NCBI GenBank assembly: GCA_049515555.1
Contig: JBEKTY010000266.1
Location: 1-7,759 of the forward strand
Origin: JBEKTY01 sp049515555
Lineage (GTDB): Bacteria; Planctomycetota; Planctomycetia; Pirellulales; Thermoguttaceae
Length of the DNA: 7,759 bases
Reading direction: 5' to 3'
This document shows, in pieces, positions 1 through 5,561 of the stretch; the stretch's first letter is position 1; every line of letters begins with the position of its first letter. The notes beneath the pieces were generated by a model, which was not told the origin of the DNA, did no database searches, and saw only the letters and a list, made by a program, of their open reading frames with translations. A program made the translations under genes and the position numbers.

Positions 1-38
1 ACCCCGATGAGCGACTTATCGTGAGCCACCCAAGGTAA

Positions 39-71
39 GAGCCGTATGAGGTAGTGCTTCAAGTACGGATC
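39..71 (+). ncRNA. Group II intron domain V
   Basis: The catalytic hairpin folds as a 9-bp lower stem (39-47 with 63-71, one G-A mismatch at 41/69 and a terminal U-G), a 2-nt bulge on the 3' strand (AA, 61-62), a 4-bp upper stem (48-51 with 57-60) and a small loop (52-56). The lower helix length and the 3'-side dinucleotide bulge are diagnostic of domain V. The AGC catalytic triad is at 40-42. The upper loop is not a clear GNRA tetraloop, which is slightly atypical, and the length is 33 rather than the usual 34 nt. Confidence 0.8.
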
Positions 72-74
72 TGT

Positions 75-108
75 GCGGGGGGCCGCCCGCAAGGGCGGTC
101 CCTACCGC
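75..108 (+). ncRNA. Group II intron domain VI with branch-point A
   Basis: The stem pairs 75-78 (GCGG) with 105-108 (CCGC). It leaves T103 and A104 unpaired, then continues 79-88 with 93-102 (one G-U at 82/99) and closes with a GCAA tetraloop of GNRA type at 89-92. A104 is the predicted branch-point adenosine. The 3' splice site would follow C111, so the 3' exon starts AAATTTGC. Confidence 0.75.
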
Positions 109-119
109 GACAAATTTGC

Positions 120-259
120 AGGGTGGGTCGAGCGGAGCGAGCCCCACAAAGAGCACGACGGAGGACGGGCGACGGACGACGGAGGGAATCACTCCCACCC
201 GTCGTCCGTCTTCCGTCGTCCGTCGAAAATGGTGGGGCTCGCTGCGCTCGACCCACCCT
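120..259. repeat. Nested long inverted repeat (GGGTGGGTCGAGCG family)
   Basis: Outer arms 120-147 and 232-259 are inverted copies of a 28-bp element starting AGGGTGGGTCGAGCG, with one mismatch. Inside them, arms 156-180 and 201-225 (GACGG/CCGTC-rich) are inverted copies with 22 of 25 matches around a 20-nt loop. The whole block could fold into one long hairpin in DNA or RNA. From memory, repeats starting GTAGGGTGGGTCGAGCG are common between genes in planctomycetes and some other bacteria; this copy number cannot be checked here. The right arm overlaps the exonuclease stop codon. There is no T-tract next to the stem, so it is not a standard intrinsic terminator, though it could block transcription or protect RNA 3' ends. 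Confidence 0.85.
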
Positions 260-1076
260 ACGCCGGCCGCCAGGGGTTGGGCCAGTCGCCCCAGCGATCG
301 AGATAACGGCGGAAGGCGGGCGCCTGGGGGGCCTTCGCCTCCAGCCAGGCCTTGGTCTCGTTGACGATCTGCTGCTCGGTCTCCAGCGGCAGTTGGCCCA
401 AGAGCACGCGAGTCCGCAGGAAAACGAAGTACGTGTCCAGGACGTCACAGCGGCAGTAGTCGTTGATTTCGGCGAGTTTTCCGGTGTTGTAGAGGTCTTG
501 GACCATGTCGCCCTGCACGTCCATCTTGCCCGGCTTGCCGAGCAGATTGGCCGCCAGGTTCAGGCCGCCGGTGAATCGGCTGCTGCCGAAGTTGGTCAGA
601 AGCTCGCACAGATCGAGGTGCGAGGCGGTGTTGTAGCGGTTGCGAAGCTGCTCGGACGCCCGCGGGGAGGACTGGAACCAGCCGGGCAGGCTCAGGCCGT
701 AGCGGAAGGCGGCCAGCTCCAGCAAGGGCAGGTCGAAACCGCGGCCGTTGAAACTGACCAGCGTGGGGCGATTGTATCGCTCCCAGCCCCGCCAGAAGTT
801 CTCGGTAATGACGTGGGGGCGGAACTGCGGCTCGTCGAGCACGACCACGTCTACCAGCCGGAAATCGGCGGCGACTTTGCCCGCCGCCACCGAGATCGGC
901 ACCTGGAAGGTGTAGGGGATGAAGTCGCTCTGGTACTTATCCATCAGTTCCGCCCGATAGCGTCTGACGGCCTCGGAGGGCTCGACCGCGGGGTCCGCCG
1001 AGCGGAGCTTGGCCACCAGCGGGGCGTCGGCGACCGTCTCGACATCGAACACCAGGTAGCGGATGGCAGGGGTCAT
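258..1076 (-). CDS. Predicted 3'-5' exonuclease, PolB exonuclease-like (DEDDy)
   Basis: The 272-aa protein matches the predicted PolB-like 3'-5' exonuclease family (DNA_pol_B_exo2 type), a stand-alone relative of the proofreading domain of family B DNA polymerases. It should remove nucleotides from DNA 3' ends using two metal ions. The Exo I motif is FDVET (D11, E13). Exo II is LVSFNGRGFD (N110, D115). Exo III is YCRCD (Y207, D211), giving the DEDDy set complete. An SHLDL segment near D155 is also typical. The start is fixed because Exo I begins 10 residues after it. No Shine-Dalgarno sequence is visible; the bases just upstream are a C-rich heptamer repeat on this strand. The stop TAG is the first triplet of the TAGGGTGGGTCGAGCG repeat. 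The gene is transcribed divergently from pepT and toward the group II intron. Its cellular role is unknown; repair is a guess. Confidence 0.88.
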   Translation of the reverse strand: MTPAIRYLVFDVETVADAPLVAKLRSADPAVEPSEAVRRYRAELMDKYQSDFIPYTFQVPISVAAGKVAADFRLVDVVVLDEPQFRPHVITENFWRGWERYNRPTLVSFNGRGFDLPLLELAAFRYGLSLPGWFQSSPRASEQLRNRYNTASHLDLCELLTNFGSSRFTGGLNLAANLLGKPGKMDVQGDMVQDLYNTGKLAEINDYCRCDVLDTYFVFLRTRVLLGQLPLETEQQIVNETKAWLEAKAPQAPAFRRYLDRWGDWPNPWRPA

Positions 1077-1082
1077 GGTAAA

Positions 1083-1117
1083 GGGCGAGGGGTGAGGGGC
1101 GGGGGGCGAGAGGTGAG
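1083..1117 (+). repeat. Heptamer array, five GGGYGRG-like units
   Basis: There are five consecutive 7-bp units: GGGCGAG, GGGTGAG, GGGCGGG, GGGCGAG and AGGTGAG. The array begins 6 bp upstream of the exonuclease ATG. It is G-rich on the plus strand and so C-rich in the exonuclease transcript. G-runs spaced by four bases fit a G-quadruplex motif on the plus strand. The phase and unit length match the other arrays at 6735-6762, 7542-7590 and 7699-7754. Confidence 0.85.
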
Positions 1118-1141
1118 GTTCCGGCTTTCAATAGTCCTGGG

Positions 1142-1323
1142 CTGAGCAGTCTTCGGTTCTGGCCCGCGTTGTGGCCGGTCTCCGACCGAGCCACACCACC
1201 GCGTTGAAGGTCTCCCTAACACCTGAGACCTTCGGTCCCTGCGGCGGCGGGGTCGGGAGACCCGCGCCGAACTTGGGCACAAATCGATTCCTTCACAAGC
1301 TCTGAGCAGTCTTCGGTTCTGGC
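1142..1323 (+). repeat. 22-bp exact direct repeat pair around a palindromic core
   Basis: The sequence beginning CTGAGCAGTCTTCGG and ending TTCTGGC occurs exactly at 1142-1163 and 1302-1323, 160 bp apart. A weaker similarity begins at 1223 (CTGAGACCTTCGGTCCCTGC). The 138 bp between the exact copies hold inverted repeats, giving the look of a small non-autonomous element or a repeat unit bounded by direct repeats. No transposase or clear terminal inverted repeat is present, so the origin is open. Confidence 0.75.
1177..1262. repeat. Nested inverted repeats
   Basis: The outer arms GGTCTCCGACC (1177-1187) and GGTCGGGAGACC (1251-1262) are inverted copies apart from a single-base gap. Inside, GAAGGTCTC (1206-1214) and GAGACCTTC (1225-1233) form a perfect 9-bp inverted repeat around a 10-nt loop. 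Together they could form a two-level stem. GGTCTC recurs in both arms, so several pairings compete. Confidence 0.75.
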
Positions 1324-1330
1324 GGCGCGC

Positions 1331-1396
1331 CGGACCGTCGGTTATGCTGACGGCGTGTGCGGGGGCGGGCGCTGAAACGGCCGGCCCGACGGTCCG
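1331..1396. repeat. 11-bp inverted repeat upstream of pepT
   Basis: CGGACCGTCGG (1331-1341) and CCGACGGTCCG (1386-1396) are perfect inverted copies separated by 44 bp. They lie just after the second direct-repeat copy and before the pepT ribosome binding site. They could be a protein-binding site or a leader RNA stem; nothing in the sequence decides this. Confidence 0.55.
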
Positions 1397-1424
1397 CTAC
1401 GTACGCCATTGTACCGCTTTGGCC

Positions 1425-1446
1425 GGCGGTGAGAACACCCACCGCC
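1425..1446 (+). promoter_or_regulatory. Small GC-rich hairpin in the pepT leader
   Basis: GGCGGTG (1425-1431) and CACCGCC (1440-1446) pair perfectly around an 8-nt loop. The stem is followed by CAGAGTTATTTT (1447-1458), a partial T-rich stretch. It lies about 20 nt before the SD sequence and resembles a weak terminator or attenuator, but the T-run is broken and the stem is short. Confidence 0.3.
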
Positions 1447-1466
1447 CAGAGTTATTTTCTGAGATC

Positions 1467-1473
1467 AAGAGGG
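1467..1473 (+). promoter_or_regulatory. Ribosome binding site deciding the pepT start
   Basis: AAGAGGG lies 8 nt before a GTG at 1482. It supports this GTG over the ATG at 1344, which has no such site and would add 46 residues of repeat-derived sequence. Confidence 0.6.
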
Positions 1474-1481
1474 CCTTTCCA

Positions 1482-2717
1482 GTGAACCAGCGCCGGCTGT
1501 TGCAGCGGTTCATACGGTACGTGAAGATCGACACGACGGCCCGAGCCGATGCAAAGGGCTACCCCAGCTCGCCGGGTCAACTTCGGCTGGGGCGGCTGCT
1601 GGTCCGCGAGTTGCAGGCCGCGGGCATAGCCGATGCGCGGCAGGACGGCCACGGGATCGTGCTGGCGACGGTTCCGGCGACGCGGGCCGGCCACGGCCCA
1701 ACCATCGCCCTGTGCGCCCACCTGGACACGTCGCCCGAAACGAGCGGCGCGGGGGTCAAGCCGCAGGTGATCCGGGGCTATGCGGGCGGCGACCTGGTGC
1801 TGGGCGGCGCGGCGGGGCGCGTGATCCGCGCGGCCCACCAGCCGGAATTGGAAACGCTCGCCGGCCGGACCCTGATTACCTCCGACGGCACGACGCTGCT
1901 GGGGGCCGACGATAAGGCCGGCGTGGCCGTGATTATGGAAACCGCTGCCTGGCTCATGGAGCACCCGGAAGTCGAGCATGGCGCCGTGCGGCTGTGCTTC
2001 ACCTGCGACGAAGAGATCGGGCGGGGGATCGAACACCTCGACCCCGGCCAGATCGGCGCCGTGGTCTGCTACACCCTGGACGGCCAAGGGACCGACCAGA
2101 TCGACGTGGAGACCTTCTCGGCCGACGAAGCCCGGATCACGATCGAGGGCATCAACATCCATCCTTCGATTGCCAAGGGGCGGATGACCAATGCCATTCG
2201 GGTGGCGGCCGACCTGCTGGCCCGGCTGCCGCGCGACCGGCTGGCCCCGGAAGCCACGGAGGACCGCGCGGGCTTTGTGCATCCGTACCAGATCAGCGGC
2301 GGGGTGGGCGAGTTGACGATCCGGCTGCTGCTGCGGGACTTCGAGGCGGCCCGCCTGGCCGAGCAGGCGCAGTTCCTGCGCACGGCGGCGGCGGGGGCCG
2401 CGGCCAACTTCCCCGGCGCCAAGATCGACATGGAGATCAAACCCCAGTACCGCAACATGGCCGCCGGGCTGATCCGCGAGCCCCGGGCCGTGGGCTACGC
2501 CCGGCGGGCGCTGGAGGGCCTGGGACGCACGCTGCGGGAGACCATCGTCCGCGGCGGTACCGACGGCTCGCGGCTGACCGAGCTGGGCCTGCCCACCCCC
2601 AACCTCTCGTGCGGGGCGCACACGCCCCACTCGGTCTTGGAGTGGGCTTGCCTGGAGGAAATGATGCAGTCGGCCGAGTGGCTCGTGGCCTTGGCCCAGA
2701 CCTGGGGCGGAGGCTAA
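1482..2717 (+). CDS. pepT: Peptidase T (tripeptide aminopeptidase, M20B)
   Basis: PepT is a cytoplasmic di-zinc aminopeptidase that releases the N-terminal residue from tripeptides in the last steps of peptide breakdown. From the GTG at 1482 the protein is 411 aa, the usual family length. All metal and catalytic positions are present: H80 and catalytic D82 in CAHLDTS, D143 in LGADDKAG, catalytic E177 and ligand E178 in TCDEEIG, D200 in YTLDG and H380 in SCGAHTPHS. These numbers fall within a few residues of those in Salmonella PepT (H78, D80, D140, E173, E174, D196, H379), which independently supports the GTG start. The INIHPSIAKGRM segment is the family's hinge into the lid domain. A possible ATG at 1344 is judged wrong. 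The gene ends 3 bp from the stop of the convergent neighbour, with no terminator between them. It stands alone on its strand here. Confidence 0.93.
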   Translation: MNQRRLLQRFIRYVKIDTTARADAKGYPSSPGQLRLGRLLVRELQAAGIADARQDGHGIVLATVPATRAGHGPTIALCAHLDTSPETSGAGVKPQVIRGYAGGDLVLGGAAGRVIRAAHQPELETLAGRTLITSDGTTLLGADDKAGVAVIMETAAWLMEHPEVEHGAVRLCFTCDEEIGRGIEHLDPGQIGAVVCYTLDGQGTDQIDVETFSADEARITIEGINIHPSIAKGRMTNAIRVAADLLARLPRDRLAPEATEDRAGFVHPYQISGGVGELTIRLLLRDFEAARLAEQAQFLRTAAAGAAANFPGAKIDMEIKPQYRNMAAGLIREPRAVGYARRALEGLGRTLRETIVRGGTDGSRLTELGLPTPNLSCGAHTPHSVLEWACLEEMMQSAEWLVALAQTWGGG

Positions 2718-2724
2718 GGCTTAG
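2714..2724. other. Palindrome joining two convergent stop codons
   Basis: CTAAGGCTTAG (2714-2724) is a perfect palindrome about its central G. It contains the pepT stop (TAA 2715-2717) and, on the other strand, the stop of the 403-aa gene (TAA, complement of 2721-2723). Only GGC lies between them, so each transcript must end inside or beyond the opposing gene. Confidence 0.6.
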
Positions 2725-3932
2725 GCCGGCGCATAACCGACGGGCTGCGTGGCGCCGACCCCCGCGTGCTCGCGGTGGTGTTCAAAGTGGTCGGCTTCCT
2801 CTTCCGCGTCCAGGTCGTCTTCCTCGTCTTCGAGCATGGCGTGTTCCAGCGGTCCGGCCGCGCCGCGCCGACTGCCGGGGTAGAACAACTCCGCGGCGGC
2901 GTAGAACTGCTGGAGATCGGGCGGCGGATCCAGGTGCTTGGCCTCGCTGGCGAGCTTGTCGCGAAGCTCGTAGAGCTGGTGCCGGCCGGTGGGCCAGCGG
3001 ACGGCCAGGATGTCGTTGATCTCGTTGAGCAACTGGTAGACGCGGGCGCGGGTCAGGCCCATCACGCGGGCCGCCTGCCGCACACTGGTGATGGGGCCGA
3101 AAATGCCCAGCCGGTTCTTCGCCAGGTTGGCGATCTGCTGCGTAGCATCGATCTCGACCTGCTCCAGGAGCGGGCGGACCAGGTGCTCGAAGATTTCTTC
3201 CTTGCCGGCGCAGCCCGGCGTTTGCAGGGCCTGGCCGAGCCACTGCTCGACCTGGTCGATCAGGCGGGGCACGATGCGGACCACGAGGTGCTCCTGGGTG
3301 CCCATTCCCGACACCAGGACATGAACGCTGTGGAAGACCTCCAGAATGGCGCGGACCCGCTTCTCCCCATGGGTCTTCATGGCGCGGATTTCGGCCAGCG
3401 TGTAGCGGGTGTAGTTCTCCAGGGAGGCATTCCAGATGACGCGGGTCATGTTTCGCAGGCTGGGGGCGAAGCGGCCGAGCCTCTCGCCGCCCAAGCCGTG
3501 CTTGACGACGCTGGCCCGCCACTGCGCCCAGACGACCTCCGAGACCGCGCTGGGGTTGAAGCCGTCGCCGCCGCCGCCTTCCGCCTCAGGGCCGCCCCGC
3601 TCCGGGTACCGAACCGGCAATTGGGCCACGTCGGCCGGCAGATGCGCGGGATCGGTGTTGGCCGCCCGGGCCAGCAACTTCACGAACGAGCTGATCTTCT
3701 TCTGCCCGATGCCAGGAGTGTTTGAAAGCTCGCCAAACGGGGTATGCAGCAGGTCATCCAGCGTCCGGCCCAGGAAGGCCAGCGGCAGCCTCCGATCGGC
3801 CGGCAGGGCCCAATAAGCCAAGGGCTTTTTCAGGTGATCCGCATATTGCTCCGCCAGAAGGATCCTCCGGAGACTTTCGAACCGGCTGCTCACCTGAAGT
3901 TCTTCGACGGTAGCGGACTTGCTAAGTTTCAT
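2721..3932 (-). CDS. Uncharacterised protein with HhH/alphaCTD-like and sigma-4-like modules
   Basis: I do not recognise a named family for this 403-aa protein. A helix-hairpin-helix-like segment lies at about 47-90, with hairpin NTPGIGQKKI (71-80). A second similar segment is at about 159-207 (YTLAEIRAMKTHGEKRV). Both resemble the C-terminal domain of the RNA polymerase alpha subunit or other HhH DNA-binding units. Between them is a low-complexity linker (111-125, Gly/Glu-rich). A helix-turn-helix-like stretch at about 282-312 (QAARVMGLTRARVYQLLNEI, then a conserved-looking VRWP) resembles sigma-70 region 4. The C-terminus has a strongly acidic stretch (367-382) followed by a His-rich patch. 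There is no signal peptide or membrane segment, so it is probably cytoplasmic. A strong SD (GGAGG) supports the ATG. It converges on pepT with no operon partner. A DNA-binding or transcription-related role is inferred from these modules only. Confidence 0.85.
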   Translation of the reverse strand: MKLSKSATVEELQVSSRFESLRRILLAEQYADHLKKPLAYWALPADRRLPLAFLGRTLDDLLHTPFGELSNTPGIGQKKISSFVKLLARAANTDPAHLPADVAQLPVRYPERGGPEAEGGGGDGFNPSAVSEVVWAQWRASVVKHGLGGERLGRFAPSLRNMTRVIWNASLENYTRYTLAEIRAMKTHGEKRVRAILEVFHSVHVLVSGMGTQEHLVVRIVPRLIDQVEQWLGQALQTPGCAGKEEIFEHLVRPLLEQVEIDATQQIANLAKNRLGIFGPITSVRQAARVMGLTRARVYQLLNEINDILAVRWPTGRHQLYELRDKLASEAKHLDPPPDLQQFYAAAELFYPGSRRGAAGPLEHAMLEDEEDDLDAEEEADHFEHHREHAGVGATQPVGYAPA

Positions 3933-3937
3933 GGTCT

Positions 3938-3942
3938 CCTCC
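3938..3942 (-). promoter_or_regulatory. Ribosome binding site of the 403-aa gene
   Basis: On the minus strand GGAGG lies 5 nt before the ATG (GGAGGAGACC then ATG). It is one of the clearest SD sequences in the window. Confidence 0.75.
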
Positions 3943-4046
3943 GTTACGGCTCTCCCAAGTCGTCCTCACGGTGTTGCCGACGAAAACAACCCGGAAGCAC
4001 TGGGGTGAGAGAATAATCGGCACCTCTTCTTCCATTTCCAATAATA

Positions 4047-4075
4047 ATCTTTTCCTGTTACCGGCCACCAGTCAA
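4047..4075 (-). promoter_or_regulatory. Possible sigma-70-type promoter for the 403-aa gene
   Basis: On the minus strand TTGACT (4070-4075) is followed after 17 bp by AAAGAT (4047-4052), in an AT-rich patch. The -35 is good (5 of 6), but the -10 is poor (3 of 6). The leader to the ATG would be about 110 nt. This is a weak call. Confidence 0.25.
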
Positions 4076-4253
4076 GAGGGTCGAAAGAAATATTTTCAAA
4101 AGTGGGCTTTTACCAAACATCGAGCAGATACCACCCCGCTAGGTGGGTCACAGGTCTGCTGGACATCCGGAAACAGGGGCACGCCACGGGCGCCGAGAAC
4201 TCGGCCACGCCAAGCGAAACCCGAAATCTCGCCTTCCCCTGCCAGGATTGGGC

Positions 4254-4310
4254 GCCACTGCTGGCTTGTCCAGCAGTGTGAGAGGCACTGCTGGACAAGC
4301 CAGCAGTGGC
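4254..4310. repeat. Perfect hairpin repeat, copy 1 (25-bp stem)
   Basis: GCCACTGCTGGC... (4254-4278) is perfectly complementary to 4286-4310 around the 7-nt loop TGAGAGG. It starts 16 bp beyond the DUF1559 stop codon, on its 3' side. There is no T-tract on the minus strand after the stem, so it is not a standard terminator, but an RNA stem this strong could set or protect the mRNA 3' end. A second copy in the same orientation lies at 5502-5561. Confidence 0.9.
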
Positions 4311-4326
4311 AGTCTGCGCCAAATGA

Positions 4327-5463
4327 TCAATAGGCGTTAGTGGCGATAGTCTGCCGATCCTGTCGATTGGACAGGTTGGCGTGAACGGTCGGGTTGATCG
4401 AGAAGTTGACGGTGTGGACCGACCCGTCGCACATGGCGACGTTGAACCCGGACGAGTGGGGGCTGCCCCAAACGTGACTGAGCGAGAGGTAGCGGCGATC
4501 CTGCTGCGGGGCCTCCGGCGGTGTAGTAACAGTAACTTGGTTGGCCGCAGTCGACTTCGAGGTAAGATCGAGCCACTGCTGTAGCGAGCAGTCATCGCCC
4601 GAGTACATGGTCTGACTGTCGGTGGGATCCATTCCGTCGAGGTAGTGGTCCGGGTTGATATACCGCTCGCCGAGCAGGTAGGTCTGGCTGGCGCCGTCGA
4701 CGATGTCGTCCGGGCGGACTTCGGTCCGCTGGCCGACGATTCCATTGAAGTTGGTCATGTCGGACCAAGTGACTGACGTTTGTTGTGCGCCGGTGGGCAG
4801 GGATGACGGTCCTGCACCCCACGGCACCCAGGGGCTTATGGCCGCGGCCGGGGCGAGCGGTTGGGGGACGTTCGTGCCGGCGTTGGCCCCGTAATCGGCC
4901 CGGGCGCACAACGTAAACTGGCTGGCGTTGTTCAGAGCGCTGCCCTGGTACGGCAGCAGCCTTGCGGCCCGCCGCGACGGGCAGTTGAACAGCGGGATTG
5001 GCGTTTGCACCTGCTGCGCCGCCAACGCCATCTGGTTGGAGTCGATCGTGGCGCCGTTGGGGTCGAACTGGCCGGTCGCGGCCACCCCGCCGAGGCGCCA
5101 GACGGCGTCCTGCTCCACGTACGGCAGCGTGCTGTAGATCCAACTGCCGGGCTGCGTTCTGCCCGAGCTGCGATCCGGGTCGCCGACCCAACTGTAGCCC
5201 CAACCAGCCGACGGAAAAAAGCCCTTGGCGGACTGGTGCTGAAGCACACCCGTGGCGATCTGCAAGACATGGTTGAGGCACTGTGAGCGGCGTGCCGCCT
5301 CGCGGGCCGCCTGCACCCCGGGCAACAACAGCCCCACCAGCACGCTAATGATGACAATCACCACCAGCAACTCGACCAGGGTGAAGCCGAAGCCCCGAAG
5401 ACCGCTAGCTGGCCGGGAAACCCGGACACTCCGCCGGGTAGAACGTCGGCAAGGCCTATCCAT
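4327..5463 (-). CDS. DUF1559 type II-like pseudopilin with H-X9-DG motif
   Basis: This 378-aa protein belongs to the DUF1559 (SBP_bac_10) family, which is greatly expanded in planctomycetes. The N-terminus carries a class III prepilin signal: a basic leader (1-26), the cleavage region GFGFTLVE (cut expected after G26, with E31 as Glu+5), then a hydrophobic helix LLVVIVIISVLVGLLLPGV (32-50) that would anchor or polymerise it. The following QAAREAARRSQCLN is the family hallmark. The C-terminus has the H-X9-DG motif (H336, D346, G347). The protein should be cell-surface or envelope located; its function is unknown. The ATG at 5463 has the SD AAGGAGG 4 nt upstream. An open frame extends 34 codons further to 5565, but that part is translated hairpin repeat. 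The gene is flanked on both sides by the same hairpin family and is divergent from the ThuA gene. Confidence 0.92.
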   Translation of the reverse strand: MDRPCRRSTRRSVRVSRPASGLRGFGFTLVELLVVIVIISVLVGLLLPGVQAAREAARRSQCLNHVLQIATGVLQHQSAKGFFPSAGWGYSWVGDPDRSSGRTQPGSWIYSTLPYVEQDAVWRLGGVAATGQFDPNGATIDSNQMALAAQQVQTPIPLFNCPSRRAARLLPYQGSALNNASQFTLCARADYGANAGTNVPQPLAPAAAISPWVPWGAGPSSLPTGAQQTSVTWSDMTNFNGIVGQRTEVRPDDIVDGASQTYLLGERYINPDHYLDGMDPTDSQTMYSGDDCSLQQWLDLTSKSTAANQVTVTTPPEAPQQDRRYLSLSHVWGSPHSSGFNVAMCDGSVHTVNFSINPTVHANLSNRQDRQTIATNAY

Positions 5464-5467
5464 GTCG

Positions 5468-5474
5468 CCTCCTT
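5468..5474 (-). promoter_or_regulatory. Ribosome binding site deciding the DUF1559 start
   Basis: On the minus strand AAGGAGG sits 4 nt before the ATG at 5463. This favours a 378-aa protein whose pilin signal is near the N-terminus, over the 412-aa reading that starts in the hairpin repeat. Confidence 0.7.
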
Positions 5475-5501
5475 CTGGAGTTTCGCCAGAGCACGGGCTG
5501 C

Positions 5502-5561
5502 GTGCCCTGCTGGCTTGCCCAGCAGTGTGAGAAGCACTGTTGGGCAAGCCAGCAGCGGCAC
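5502..5561. repeat. Hairpin repeat, copy 2 (26-bp stem with one bulge)
   Basis: Arms 5502-5527 and 5535-5561 pair around the loop TGAGAAG, with one bulged base (C5556) and one G-T pair. It matches copy 1 at 4254-4310, with about four differences in the 49-bp core. The difference at 5518/5544 (C-G here, T-A in copy 1) keeps the pairing. It lies in the 5' leader of the DUF1559 gene, some 27 bp before the SD. Confidence 0.88.

Larger units (their letters stand above)
1..111 (+). mobile_element. Group II intron, 3' end (partial, cut by window edge)
   Basis: This is the last part of a group II intron, a self-splicing ribozyme and retroelement. Three elements appear in the correct order. A domain V-like 33-nt hairpin (39-71) begins GAGCCGTAT and closes with GTACGGATC. 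A short linker follows. A domain VI-like hairpin (75-108) has an unpaired A104. The RNA would end at 110-111 with AC, matching the usual AY 3' end, and A104 lies 7 nt before that end, where the lariat branch point is expected. Bases 1-38 would be the end of domain IV or the linker to domain V. If an intron-encoded reverse transcriptase exists, it lies to the left of the window; short open frames stop at 22-24 and 36-38, but none is long enough to call. The intron is on the strand opposite to the neighbouring exonuclease gene. Subclass cannot be decided without the 5' part. Confidence 0.8.
1077..1481. other. Gene-free, repeat-rich spacer between exonuclease and pepT
   Basis: This stretch separates two divergent genes, so promoters for both should lie here, but I see no convincing -35/-10 pair. 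It holds a G-rich heptamer array (1083-1117), a 22-bp exact direct repeat (1142-1163 and 1302-1323), nested inverted repeats between those copies, and two further inverted repeats close to the pepT start. Open frames that cross it, including an extension of pepT back to an ATG at 1344, read through repeat sequence and are not credible coding DNA. Confidence 0.7.
3943..4326. other. Gene-free spacer between the 403-aa gene and the DUF1559 gene
   Basis: The part next to the 403-aa gene (about 4010-4110) is unusually AT-rich for this window and is the likely promoter region of that minus-strand gene. The part next to the DUF1559 gene (about 4140-4326) is GC-rich and carries the perfect hairpin at 4254-4310. 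Short open frames across the region on both strands have no recognisable protein features. Confidence 0.6.

Noticed and set aside
54..1145. Long plus-strand open frame (363 codons) across the exonuclease gene
   Set aside because: It is antisense to a gene with a complete DEDDy active site, starts in the intron and runs through repeats; its Arg/Gly/Val-rich content is typical of GC-rich shadow frames.
1344..1481. N-terminal extension of pepT with a lipoprotein-like start (MLTACAGAG)
   Set aside because: It would add 46 residues to a family of about 410 aa, reads through inverted repeats and has no SD. PepT is cytoplasmic, and the GTG at 1482 has an SD and gives active-site positions matching the family.
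1452..2630. Minus-strand open frame (392 codons) opposite pepT
   Set aside because: Shadow of pepT with no recognisable motif and biased composition (Arg, Gly, Pro).
2766..3725. Plus-strand open frame (319 codons) opposite the 403-aa gene
   Set aside because: It lacks an SD and motifs, while the opposing frame has a strong SD and recognisable helix-hairpin-helix-like motifs.
4254..4310. Intrinsic terminator for the DUF1559 gene
   Set aside because: The stem is strong but no T-tract follows on the minus strand, and the same element also lies in front of the gene.
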